The notes under the pieces were generated by a model, which was not told the origin of the DNA, did not search any database, and was given only the letters and a program-made list of their open reading frames with translations. From Metellina segmentata (Eukaryota > Arthropoda > Arachnida > Araneae > Tetragnathidae), in NCBI GenBank assembly GCA_947359465.1, contig OX375880.1:23884714-23948713 (forward strand): DNA of 64,000 bases. Direction: 5' to 3'. Numbering within the stretch: the stretch's first letter is position 1; every line of letters starts with the position of its first letter. The translations under genes and the position numbers were made by a program. Below are positions 55,129 to 64,000 of this stretch, piece after piece.

Positions 55129-55304
55129 CTCAACATAAGAGACTGAAACTTCCTTATCGAAATCACTTGATAATGATGAAAGCTGATCATTTGAAGATGA
55201 CATTAAGCGACTCATGTAATCATCTCTGGCCTTCTGCAGCACTGAAATCATGCCTTTTGAAGTCAAGTTCTTGTCCAAGCCTTTCACTTTTGATAATCGT
55301 GTTT
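55129..55304 (-). CDS. CCDC32: CCDC32 homologue, exon 2
   Basis: Acceptor CTTATTTAG and donor GTAAAA on the - strand bound 176 bp. With the last G of exon 1 it encodes ETRLSKVKGLDKNLTSKGMI then SVLQKARDDYMSRLM, a serine-rich spacer (SSSNDQLSSLSS) and DFDKEVSVSYVE. This is the core of the CCDC32 family: a heptad-like helix with K-x-KGL-x2-x-LTSK-x-M-x2-L-x2-A. It is the part that led to the identification. Confidence 0.93.
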
Positions 55305-57583
55305 CTAAATAAGCATTATAAGAATATAAACAGGACATTCCAAGTATTACAATACAATTCATAAGAAAAAGTAGTCACCTCTCAGTATTGCTAACAAAAT
55401 AATTTGAATAGTTATTTTCAATGCTGTTCCTTTCAAAATGGAAAAAATATCAAATGGTAATTGCAACTAAATTTGCCATTTTCTGGTTTTTACCAGGAGT
55501 CTGGATTCAGAAGCAAATTGCAATCTTTGGGTTTATAAAAGAAATCTCTGGGTTATAATAATTAGAAATTTGTTTGAAACAGTTTTAGAGCTTTGGCACT
55601 TCTAAGTCCATGCACAAGTTGAACTTGCACTCTACATTTTCCCCTAACAAGGGTGATTGAGCTTTTACCAATAGTCGATTTTAGTACCAATTTTTTTTGC
55701 ACAATAACGAAAAGGAATAAGTAAAGGAAATTGAAAAGATATTTTGTCAAAACAATTATGCACTATTTTAATTCTTAGCAAATAGTGAATTTCAAGGGGT
55801 AGAGGGGACTTAAATTTCCACAGATACTGCAATTGAATGGTTGAATAGCAATTCAATTATACAAAGTAAAAAGTCTTCCAGAACATCAATGCACTTTATA
55901 ATACTTACAATACTTTAAGAAGCAATATCTCATTTAAATACAGTACAAAGTTCCAAATCCGGACGTTCTGCTAACCAGCGTTTTTTGTTGTTTTTCTTAA
56001 TTTTTCCGACAAATTTTAAAGAACAAGGTGGTAAACCTGAACCTAATTGATGAAACAACGCAAAAATTCAGAGTAAATACCACACAGAAAAATTAAAAGA
56101 TTTGCATGTAAAATTTCTTGCATTGTATGTTAAAAAGTTTTTTTCCTTTAAAAAAATTATTCCTATTTGTATACCTGCTATTTAACAATTGCGAACGCAA
56201 AATTCATAGGGGATGGTTAGATTAAGGTTTTTTGTGACAAAAAATGTAAATAATCTGAAATCCAGATTTTGGACTGTGTGGTAAACATGTTCTGGATATA
56301 AATAACGCAAGGACCAATTTGCGCATGTGGGAAAAGGGGTTAGAATAGGGTTTTTTGATAAAAAACTGCAAATTATCCAAAATCCAGAAAAGTCTGAGGT
56401 CTAGAGGATTCTGGATTTGGGACTTTGTACTGTAGTACAATTGATTTTAGGAGTCCAGTATAAAGATTTGCATGTAAATCTAGGCATGATCTCTTTGAAG
56501 AGATTTTAAATGCAGTTTTAAAATTTTTCATTGCTTTGCTGAAATTTATGACAATATTATGAAGAAAAACTTCCAGAAAGAATTAACGTGACACAAAATT
56601 GCTCATAACACCCATATTCTCTTTCATCTCATTTTAGCTTGTTAGATTTATAGAAATGTGTGCTACACAATTCTGTAAATCTTAGTGAAAATGAGAGTAT
56701 TCATCAAAAGATGGAATGGATACTTTTGACAGTACAATATAAATATGACGAATCTAAAAAATAAATAAACCTGATTCTGTAAAATGATTATGTCGTAACC
56801 TCTAGTCCTTTCAATCGTAACATTCTATATGATCACCATCAACTTAACTGGTATAGTGGTCATAGCATTTCTCTACCATACAATAGGTTATGGGTTTGAA
56901 TCACATTTGAATGTTGGTTATTGTCCCTGTTAAGAGTAGCGGGAACTAATCCATCAGGTACCTCATAAGTAGCTGTAAGTTTGTCCCTTGTAGTGTCAAG
57001 GGTAAGAGGTCAGTGTTTGGGCATTAAAAACTACTAAAGAGTTTCCTGTGAAAAGTCACAAAAAAGACATTACTGACATTGTTCCCAGTGTAGGATATAG
57101 TATGAAAATTTTCCAACTCAATTTTTTAATTTTCAGCGACATTAAAATAGATACCCACAACTTTAATGTCTTTAAGTTCCTCAAGTTACGACTTTGTTTG
57201 TGTAATTTGAAACAAGTAAACATAACATTCAGATGGACTTATGTAGGAAAAGAGACAAGTGGTATTCTTTAACAAAACCTTATTTGTTGAATATAGGTGG
57301 AACAGGGGTAATTATCTTAATGAGTAATGATAAATATCCATCAATGTAAAGTGCTCAAAAAAATTTTTTTTTTTACTTCAGTACTTGAAACAAATTGGAA
57401 ATGACAGTAACAAATCTACTCTTATACAACAGTGGTAAAACATTTTTTATCACACCTATGACAAAATGAGTCATTTGTATGATAATCCTAATTTTGCTCA
57501 GGGCATATCTGAAAAATGTTGTTAAAATGGAGAAAAAAAATGTCCACAACAAATATTCAACAGAGTATTTCTCATATTATTAC
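55305..57583 (-). other. CCDC32 intron 1
   Basis: 2.3 kb between donor GTAATA (57583) and acceptor at 55306. Contains a tRNA-like SINE (56853-57030); the rest is AT-rich and unremarkable. Confidence 0.85.
56853..57030 (+). repeat. tRNA-derived SINE, third type
   Basis: TATAGTGGTCATAGC (box A-like) and GGGTTTGAATCAC (box B) with tRNA-like spacing, then a body (CCCTGTTAAGAGTAGCGGGA, CCTCATAAGTAGCTGTAAG) unlike the other two SINE families here. Confidence 0.65.
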
Positions 57584-57686
57584 CCAGTTTCCTGATGTAG
57601 AGATCTGAATCTGGTAAGTGATTGAATTGAGAAGACACATGATCCTGCAAATTTTCTTCTTTTAATGTTTCTGTTCGTTCTTGCAT
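57584..57686 (-). CDS. CCDC32: CCDC32 homologue, exon 1 (coding part)
   Basis: The ATG at 57686 gives MQERTETLKEENLQDHVSSQ, then FNHLPDSDLYIRKL plus one base before the donor GTAATA. LPDS-x-LYI-x2-LE is the start of the conserved block of CCDC32. The complete CDS is 103+176+132 nt, 136 residues, shorter than the roughly 180-residue human protein mainly at the ends. Human CCDC32 has been linked to assembly of the AP2 clathrin adaptor and endocytosis, and its loss to a craniofacial-neurodevelopmental syndrome; the same cytosolic role here is inferred. TTTTTTTGTTAAG just upstream of the ATG could be a splice acceptor, so a non-coding first exon is possible. All exon phases agree, and no lesion is seen. 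Confidence 0.9.
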
Positions 57687-60285
57687 CTTAGTATTTCGAT
57701 TCTAGCTTAACAAAAAAAGATTTCCTTTTGTTTGTTTAGAAAAGAAACAAAATTCAATCTAAATAAAAAGCGTAAATTACAAGTTAGCAAGAGCACAGAG
57801 ACGTTATTTTAAGGAAGAATCCTGGCGAGTTTTGTATGCGAGTACAGCAACCTTGTTGGCGTGATGTTCTTTGGCGAGATTATGGGCTGGTCGTTGCAAC
57901 AAGCGGATGGAGAGAGAACGATCAGCAATGTTAAAAACTTAGAAAATTTCAGCGGTTCTCGTGAAGCACCTGGAATGATTAGTCGATAACGAGAGAACGA
58001 TCATACGTGTTAAATTGGTTATTTTCTTTAAAATAGCTGTTCTTTTGGTGGAAATGGTTTTCTGTACAAAATAACATCCTTATTCACATGTAAACAATAC
58101 AATCGCATTCATGATCGTTCTGTCTATTTTCCTTTCCATTTGGTAAAAAGCATTGTAGATTATCTTGAAACTTTTAAAAAAGAGTGATTTCTTTGCAAAT
58201 TTTCGAGAATTTAAAAACTAATTTGTTTTTGCTGTTAAACATTGCAGATTATCTTGGAACTTCTAAAAAAAGTTTGATACATTTGCCAAATTTTCTGAAC
58301 GCTCTCGTGATAATTTCGAGAATTGAAACACCAATTTGTTTTTACTGTGATGAATCTCGCATCTTTTAATACCTAAGCATATAGAAATACAGGGTTTTAT
58401 GTTTAAATTGAGAATTTTTTTCTTTTTGTTTTACTTATACCGATTGTTCTGAACTTTTTTCCCTGAACTCTTATTTGAAACTAAGTTTGAGTTAATTTTC
58501 GGCGCTTGCTCTCGCTCAATTTTTACCAGAACTTTAACTTGAAAACAAAACTTGAGTTTATTTTAGTGTGTATTTTTTGAAAATAAAATTTTTATCGGTG
58601 ATTAATATAAAATGTCAATGACTTGTGTTGTGATATGATGAATGAATACCATATAATTCAGAAACGCATTATTTGGGTTGTATGAAATGTCCTTTGCTTT
58701 TTATAACCTGCGGATATCAAACATGTTTTACATTTTCAAACGATTTAATTGTTGCATGGCCATGATTGATTTCTTTGGAATTCACTCAGGAAAAAAGAAT
58801 CCAATCTGACTATGCTGAAGCACCTCTAGAAAATACAAGACATTTAAATTAGTTTACTTATTGATGCATAGATTTAATAATACATTAAATCCAGATTTTT
58901 AAAAATGTGAAATGCAGGAAGTTATAATTACCATTTTTTTTAAACTTAGGGTTTAGAAATACAACTATGCTTATTTAAAGTATTGAGTTTATTTGCAGAT
59001 GCCTTTTTCATCAAATCCTTGTCATGTGCACCCTTACAGGGGTGCTCAAGCCCCCTCCCTACCCATTAGTATTGATAAATTTAAAACAATAAAATGGACA
59101 ACCTTTTTTTTTTAATATGAAATATTGATGATATAATTGCCTTCATCAAATTTCTTTCTATTTAGAAAATAAATTTTAAACAAATCAGAAAAATATAATT
59201 GTACTATTGTAAATGTACTGTAACTTCTGCATTGAAAAAATTGCTAATATCTATGTGTATTTAGAGATGGATTTGAGTTAAAATTTCTTTTTCCTGTAGT
59301 ATAGGCTTTAGTGACAATGGTCTTATGATTATTATAAAAGAAAATTTTATATTAAACTTAAAATTTTCAATAAAATGATGGTCATTAGTAAAAAAATTTT
59401 TTTTGTATACAAATTGATTAAAACCCAGTTTAATAATTTAACAATAGTTCAGTTTTCTAGCATTTATCAGGAACATTAACTTCTGATTTATGTCTCCCTA
59501 TTATAAGTTAGACTAGATGATTTCAGTTTGATTGGCTGTTAGTTGGAACACCAACATACGAAAGACATGTGTATTATGAAGGATGGCAGCACAAATAATT
59601 GAAATATGAATTTTTTAATTTAATTTTGCAAATGTAACAATATTTTATTTGCAATAAAATTATTTCAGGCATGCCCTCAACCACTGAAGTCTTGGAAAAA
59701 GTCTAAATAAAGTGGCTTATCACAAAATTTCTTTACTATTTACATGAAATAAAATATCAAATTCATTATTTCAATGAATTTTGTTGGTAAAATTACTAAA
59801 ACCTAATTTTCTTTAATTTAACTTATTAAGTAGCTATGCAAGCTTTAAAGAAGCTAGCTGACTTTAAAAAAGTGCATTTTAGTTATTTTTATAAATATAA
59901 AGAATATATTTGTAGTTATTAACACAGAATTTTAAATGTTGTAGACAGAACATTTTTCAAATGACAATTAATCACACATAATTGAAGTTAAAAAAATAGG
60001 TCTAGTTCTAACCTCTTTACTACCAACCATATAAAAATTGTTTAAAGATCAGTTTTTTTCTACCGATAAATATGAAATACTTCAAAGTTCTCAAGCAAAT
60101 TCATCTTTTAGATGGTGGCATTTTAGGCTAAACCTTTTAGGTACACATGCAAGTTCTTCGGGGCTCAATTATATTGGAAACCTAATAATTTTCAAATGAT
60201 AAGTTATTGCTTAAGAAACTAGTTTTTGTAGTCCTGTATTATTATCACTTTATAAGCCCAATAAAAATATTAGAACCACAATATA
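57687..60285. other. Upstream of CCDC32; no other gene
   Basis: The CCDC32 promoter probably lies within 57690-58000. A 42-bp stretch at 57898-57941 (AAGCGGATGGAGAGAGAACG, then ATCAGCAATGTTAAAAACTTA) recurs inverted at 63612-63655. The rest (58000-60285) is AT-rich with nothing I can support. Confidence 0.5.
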
Positions 60286-60788
60286 CAGGGTTATTCAAAA
60301 AGATGGACCCAATTTAAGTAATTTGTATTTCACAAAATATAAATTGGATGAGCAGTTTACATACCGAAGAAAAGATGTAATTCCGAAGTTTTATTTACCA
60401 CCGCTTGGGCATTGATAGACACAATGTTCACATATGGGGTTCTGTGACAACATTGCAACACGAGAGATTCGGCGAAGCCTTATCACGGACAAAAGTTTAA
60501 GGACTATTCTTTTTTGCGGAAAGCACTGTAAGCGGAATAACGCACCTGGACATATTGGAACAGTGGCTTTTTCAGAGGCTCAGTAACACAAGACATGCTT
60601 TTTCGCGTGTGGGACGAGTTTGGCTACCGCTTCGATGTTTGCCATGCAGCAAAGGGGGACACATTGAACGTTTATAACCTGTATTAAAAAAACTTTGAAA
60701 GTTCCTCTTTTCATTAGTATGTAAAGCGTTCATGTCCAATTTATACTTCATTAAATAAAAATTGGATCCATCTTTTTGAATAACCCTG
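60286..60788 (+). mobile_element. MITE-like deletion derivative, TA target
   Basis: TIRs CAGGGTTATTCAAAAAGATGG, about 27 bp with small differences, bordered by TA. The + strand keeps scraps of an IS630/mariner-type transposase: VHIWGSVT, HERFGEAL, SRTKV, FFFAESTVSGITHLDILEQW and, after a deletion, WDEFGYRFDVCHAAKGGHIE. The core between LEQWLF and WDEFGYR, with the catalytic DN and E, is gone. Confidence 0.9.
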
Positions 60789-61690
60789 TATATGTTTTTC
60801 ATGCTATATAGTATCTTGGGAAGTGCCTTTTCACATATATTCATGGCAAATGCAAAACATAGTGGGAAAAGGCCCCAGATAGTGAGTATCGTACACAGTT
60901 ATTTTCTCAAAGATCCAGCACACAAAAATACTTTTGTACTAAAAAAAAAATATTAATTTATTCACAACAGAAACGGATTACAAGGACTTGTAAAAACAAT
61001 GATTGCACATGCCTCTCCGACAACCAACCTAGCTCGCCAGAGTCAGACTTTAATCTCTTCCTATAGCGCACACTCTAGAGAGTAGGGCTAACGCTACACC
61101 CCCATGCAAGATTGACATATCACCTACGATACACAATCTGACAATCCCAGAAGGAATTGTACAGAAATATTGAAATTCAAATACACATTCCTATTAATAA
61201 AACCAAAAAATATTGCTCACATGTATACTACCTAACTCTAAACACAAAATAAGTCTAAACCTTCTTGTATGATGTAGCAATACAGGTAAAAAATAATATG
61301 CACACTGATAATAAAAATAGAAATAAATGTACTGTACACAAATATTGTGGCTATGAAATTATTCCAATTATAAAAATTCCCATTTCATAAATTGAAAAAA
61401 AATCACTTATCAGAAATTTAAATAAATTTTAGAATAGAAAAAGTTCAGAACAAAATTCTCAACTAAGCATGTCACTGAAAATCGATCATTACAAAATGAA
61501 ATTATTTTTCACTTCATCCAAATTTATAATTAAAATGTTTACACTTTTCACAAGAAGTGTAAGAGTGCATCAGCATGAGGCATATTTGCACCGGAGCAAT
61601 GTTCTATAGTAATATTTTACTTTAGTAGTGCAAAAGTCCATCTTTGCAAACTCGAAGATTAAGAAGCACTTTTAAAGGAACCCTTTAAAA
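60789..61690. other. Gene-free stretch
   Basis: A GC-richer block at 60990-61110 (CTCTCCGACAACC, CTAGCTCGCC) might be part of an LTR, but no partner copy is in the window. Confidence 0.4.
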
Positions 61691-62345
61691 TGGTAAAGGG
61701 TGTCAAATGCCACCCTTTACCGTCCCATTCAATCGTAGACCAGTCCAGGAGGATTTGAGAACTGAGAGCGGACCCCGAGCTTCTCTGCCATACAGAAGTT
61801 GAAAAGGTGAATCTCCTGTAGCCGTGTTAATCACTTCTGGATCAGTGAACAGGAGGTGTAGTTGCTGATCCCAACTTCTTGGATCGTTTAATTGCGTGAT
61901 GAAGCATTTCCTTCAACACTATGTTCCATTGCTCCACCCAGACGTTGCTAGAAGAAAAACTTGGACTCTATCCAATTATTTTCAAAAACTCTTGTGTTAG
62001 GGACGATTTAAAGTTTGTTCTCTGGTCACTTGCGACAATTTTGGATATACCAGTTCTCGGGAATACTTGTAGCAAAGCGTTGCATGCTGCCTTGGCTGAA
62101 AGTAAACGAAGAGGTACTGCTTCTGACCAACGAGTGTGCTGGTCCATCATACAGAGAATGTCTTTGTGTCATCTACTGGATGGAGGCTCAATGGGTCCTA
62201 CAATATCAATATTGACAACTTCAAAAGGCAGCTCTGGACGAACTATTGGAGTTCTTCTGACAAGCTTTTCCATTTTCTGAAGTTGACAACCCTTCCAAGT
62301 CGGGACAAATTTAGTAATATTTTTTTCCATGCCCGGCCAAGCAGT
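61690..62345 (-). pseudogene. Ty3/gypsy integrase fragment
   Basis: The - strand frames give WKGCQLQKMEK, PELPFEVVNIDIVGPIEP (first catalytic Asp), MMDQHTRWSEAVPL, PRTGISKIVASDQRTNFKSS (second Asp, where GTP/GT-N is usual) and, after frameshifts, LKEMLHHAIK and NTATGDSPFQLLYGREARG. The region of the catalytic Glu is damaged. A different gypsy lineage from the element at 36169-41415. Confidence 0.85.
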
Positions 62346-62354
62346 GAAATTCCA

Positions 62355-62670
62355 TACCAATCAGGAGTTTGCAGTTTGCTTTATTTGGCAATGGGGACTC
62401 GACCAGATATTCTTTACGCAGTGAGTTTAGTGTGTCGTAAGTTGGACAACCCCACAGACACTGATAGGGAAATCGTGCAGACAATATTAAGATACCTTTG
62501 CAATACCATTGGCCATGGCATTGTGTAGAATAATGAAGATTACAGAAGTCTGGTGATGCAGATAACAGCTGTGCAGAAACACGCAGGTGTCACAGAGGCG
62601 TAGTTAATTTCTACTCTGGAAATGCAATTACATGGGGAAGCAAGCTACAGGATTATATCCAATTCAAAGA
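62355..62670 (+). pseudogene. Ty1/Copia RT-RNase H fragment
   Basis: YQSGVCSLLYLAMGTRPDIL, YAVSLVCRKLDNPTD and ILRYLCNTIGHGI are the end of a Copia reverse transcriptase and the linker to RNase H; after a stop at 62526 and a shift, AETRRCHRGVVNFYSGNAIT and WGSKLQ correspond to the RNase H domain. The active-site Asp region is broken. It abuts the gypsy fragment in opposite orientation within about 10 bp. Confidence 0.88.
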
Positions 62671-62689
62671 CAAAGTTCATGGCATGCTG

Positions 62690-63060
62690 TCAGGTTTTGA
62701 AATGTAAACAGTTCTTGAAAAGCATGGATAAACTGAACATGTGATGCAGCAGATATATAACCAGTTCTTGAAAGGCATGATGGAGTGAAAGCAGGAATAA
62801 AATGTGACCATAAACATGTGATGCAGGCAGGTTTTGAACTGTAAAGAGTTTTTGAAAAGCATGGATAAACTGATAACATGTGATGCAGCAGATAAATAAA
62901 GAGTTCTTGAAAGGCATGATGGTGTGAAAGCAGGGATACTCTGTGATCAGGAACATGTGATGCTGGCAGGTTTTGAAATGTAAACAGTTCTTGAAAAGCA
63001 TGGATGAAAATGAACATGTGAAGAAGGCAGGTTTTGAAAGGTAAACAGTTCTTGAGTAAA
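62690..63060. repeat. Minisatellite, about 139-bp unit
   Basis: Two and a half to three copies of a unit that contains CAGGTTTTGAAATGTAAACAG, TTCTTGAAAAGCATGGAT, ACATGTGATGCAGCAGAT and TTCTTGAAAGGCATGATGG. Within each unit TTCTTGAAA(A/G)GCATG occurs twice about 60-70 bp apart, suggesting a shorter ancestral period. Confidence 0.9.
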
Positions 63061-63341
63061 CAGAGAGAATTTGTGGCTTGTTCCATTTCATTTTTTAAAG
63101 CAACAAATTCAGCCTCAGAATTAAATTGCTTTGTCAAATTGTATTTCATGCACATATACAAATGACTTTCCAACTGCTTTTTTGAAATTTGAGTCAGACT
63201 GCAAATTGGGCACGCCAGGCTATTTTTACCAGCATTAATGACTGCAGATGATACATCGTGAATTTTCCGTTGATGCGGAAACATTCCAGAACTTGTCTTG
63301 AAAGACTTGCAGCAAATCGAAAAAATGCGATCGGAATCCAT
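63061..63341 (-). CDS. Zinc-finger ORF, possible first exon
   Basis: From ATG 63341: MDSDRIFSICCKSFKTSSGM, FPHQRKIHD (C2H2-like finger with CC-x(12)-H-x(4)-H), then LACPICS...LESHLYMC (second Cys/His cluster), and FNSEAEFVALKNEMEQATNS. The order of two fingers followed by an F-x-S-x2-EF-x3-K-x2-E block resembles the N-terminus of arthropod MULE/SWIM-type proteins, a tentative likeness. The frame stays open into the minisatellite down to 62664 (226 codons in all), but the repeat-coded part is probably not genuine. About 230 bp upstream lies the palindrome CTTCTGCGCAAGCGCAGAAG. It may be a host gene or a captured exon. Confidence 0.45.
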
Positions 63342-63563
63342 CACAAAACGTTGTTTAGAAAAATCACCAACTAACAACACAATCGTGCTCGATACAAGTA
63401 ATATTTAATTTGATAAAGCTAAATGTAAACAAAAGTTAAGATCTGACATATAAAGCCAATCGCGTATCAAACACGGTGAAAACTTTCAAACTGATATAAA
63501 ATATAATAAATAACAGTTTGACTTAACCATAAAAGCATGTATTATCGGTTAACTGTGTCAGTC

Positions 63564-63585
63564 ACTTCTGCGCAAGCGCAGAAGG
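63564..63585. promoter_or_regulatory. NRF1-like palindrome
   Basis: CTTCTGCGCAAGCGCAGAAG is a perfect inverted repeat around AA; TGCGCAAGCGCA is one base from the NRF1 consensus core TGCGCATGCGCA. It is placed as a promoter element would be for the - strand zinc-finger ORF. Confidence 0.35.
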
Positions 63586-63655
63586 ATTGCAAAAAAGGTC
63601 GAAAAACGACTAAGTTTTAACATTGCTGATCGTTCTCTCTCCATCCGCTTGTAAT

Positions 63656-64000
63656 CAATATTGGAGTGGAAAAGCAATGATGAATGAACAAACATCAATT
63701 TAATGCATTTAGAGTGGATCTCTTTTTTTGAACAACTATTTTTTCTACGGTAGTCGTATCTGGGATTTGGAGTATAGCTTCGTTATTGTGGTTGGAGAGT
63801 TTTGCGTAGAAATTGGTATTGAGTTTAATTATAAACTCTTTGATTTGAGCAGAGCCTTGATTGTTTTAATGTAATGACATAAAAATAACAAACTAACAGT
63901 CGAAGGAGACCCCCCGACTATACTGTAATATGCCGCCTTTCTGTATGATAAATGAAACCTTGGGTCAAAATTTAATAATTCCCCTCCCCTCACTCCCCTT
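63656..64000. other. Right edge, no feature
   Basis: No gene or repeat terminus supported up to the window edge. Confidence 0.4.

Overview
This is a repeat-saturated, AT-rich piece of a metazoan nuclear genome. It has spliced genes with long introns, a tRNA-derived SINE, TA-, TTAA- and 8-bp-target DNA transposons, Helitrons, and Ty3/gypsy, Copia, Bel/Pao and non-LTR fragments. The mix suggests an arthropod; a chelicerate such as a spider is my best guess from the look of the SINE and LINE pieces, but I cannot test it. All functional calls come from reading translations and terminal sequences by eye.

Host genes. (1) A RhoU/RhoV-type (Wrch/Chp) GTPase on the + strand: a 59-bp exon ending in the DTAGQ switch motif (13101-13159), a 10.2-kb intron, and the terminal coding exon (23382-23861) followed by a long 3' region. 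(2) A three-exon CCDC32 homologue on the - strand (57584-57686, 55129-55304, 51217-51348), encoding 136 aa in full. (3) A weaker candidate: a - strand two-zinc-finger ORF starting at 63341 that runs into a minisatellite.

Layout. 1-8.5 kb: SINE bodies in tandem, three-level repeat debris, two TA-flanked TIR elements, a 40/80-bp minisatellite, Tc1 and LINE remnants. 10.9-23.3 kb: upstream region and large intron of the Rho gene. It holds two copies of one hAT-type non-autonomous element and a four-level nest: Tc1-like element > ZBED-type hAT > non-autonomous hAT > SINE. A Tigger/pogo relic (itself split by a deleted hAT copy) and a chimeric SINE follow. 26.6-31.7 kb: a MITE with 122-bp TIRs, a hAT-like element nested in another, and a complete but dead mariner. 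32-34.1 kb: Helitrons and a SINE. 34.9-44.5 kb: a second deep nest, deleted hAT copy > Kolobok/Mutator-like element > nearly intact Ty3/gypsy retrotransposon with apparently identical LTRs; the same hAT copy also carries a 9-bp-TSD MULE-like element. 44.5-47.2 kb: two Helitrons head to tail, one holding a deleted Tigger. 48-50 kb: a TIR element with a dispersed 15-bp motif. 51-57.7 kb: CCDC32 with a Helitron, a hAT relic and a SINE in its introns. 60.3-63.4 kb: another TA-flanked MITE, gypsy integrase and Copia fragments joined in opposite orientation, and the zinc-finger ORF.

The transposon insertions give a clear relative chronology because almost every element still has its target-site duplication. 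The most unusual items are: the hAT family that carries an antisense Bel/Pao gag-protease piece; its deletion derivative found twice with the same junction; two TA-flanked elements with matching terminal consensus and internal motif arrays that I cannot place in a named family; and a 48-bp SINE-tail insertion with a perfect 13-bp duplication.
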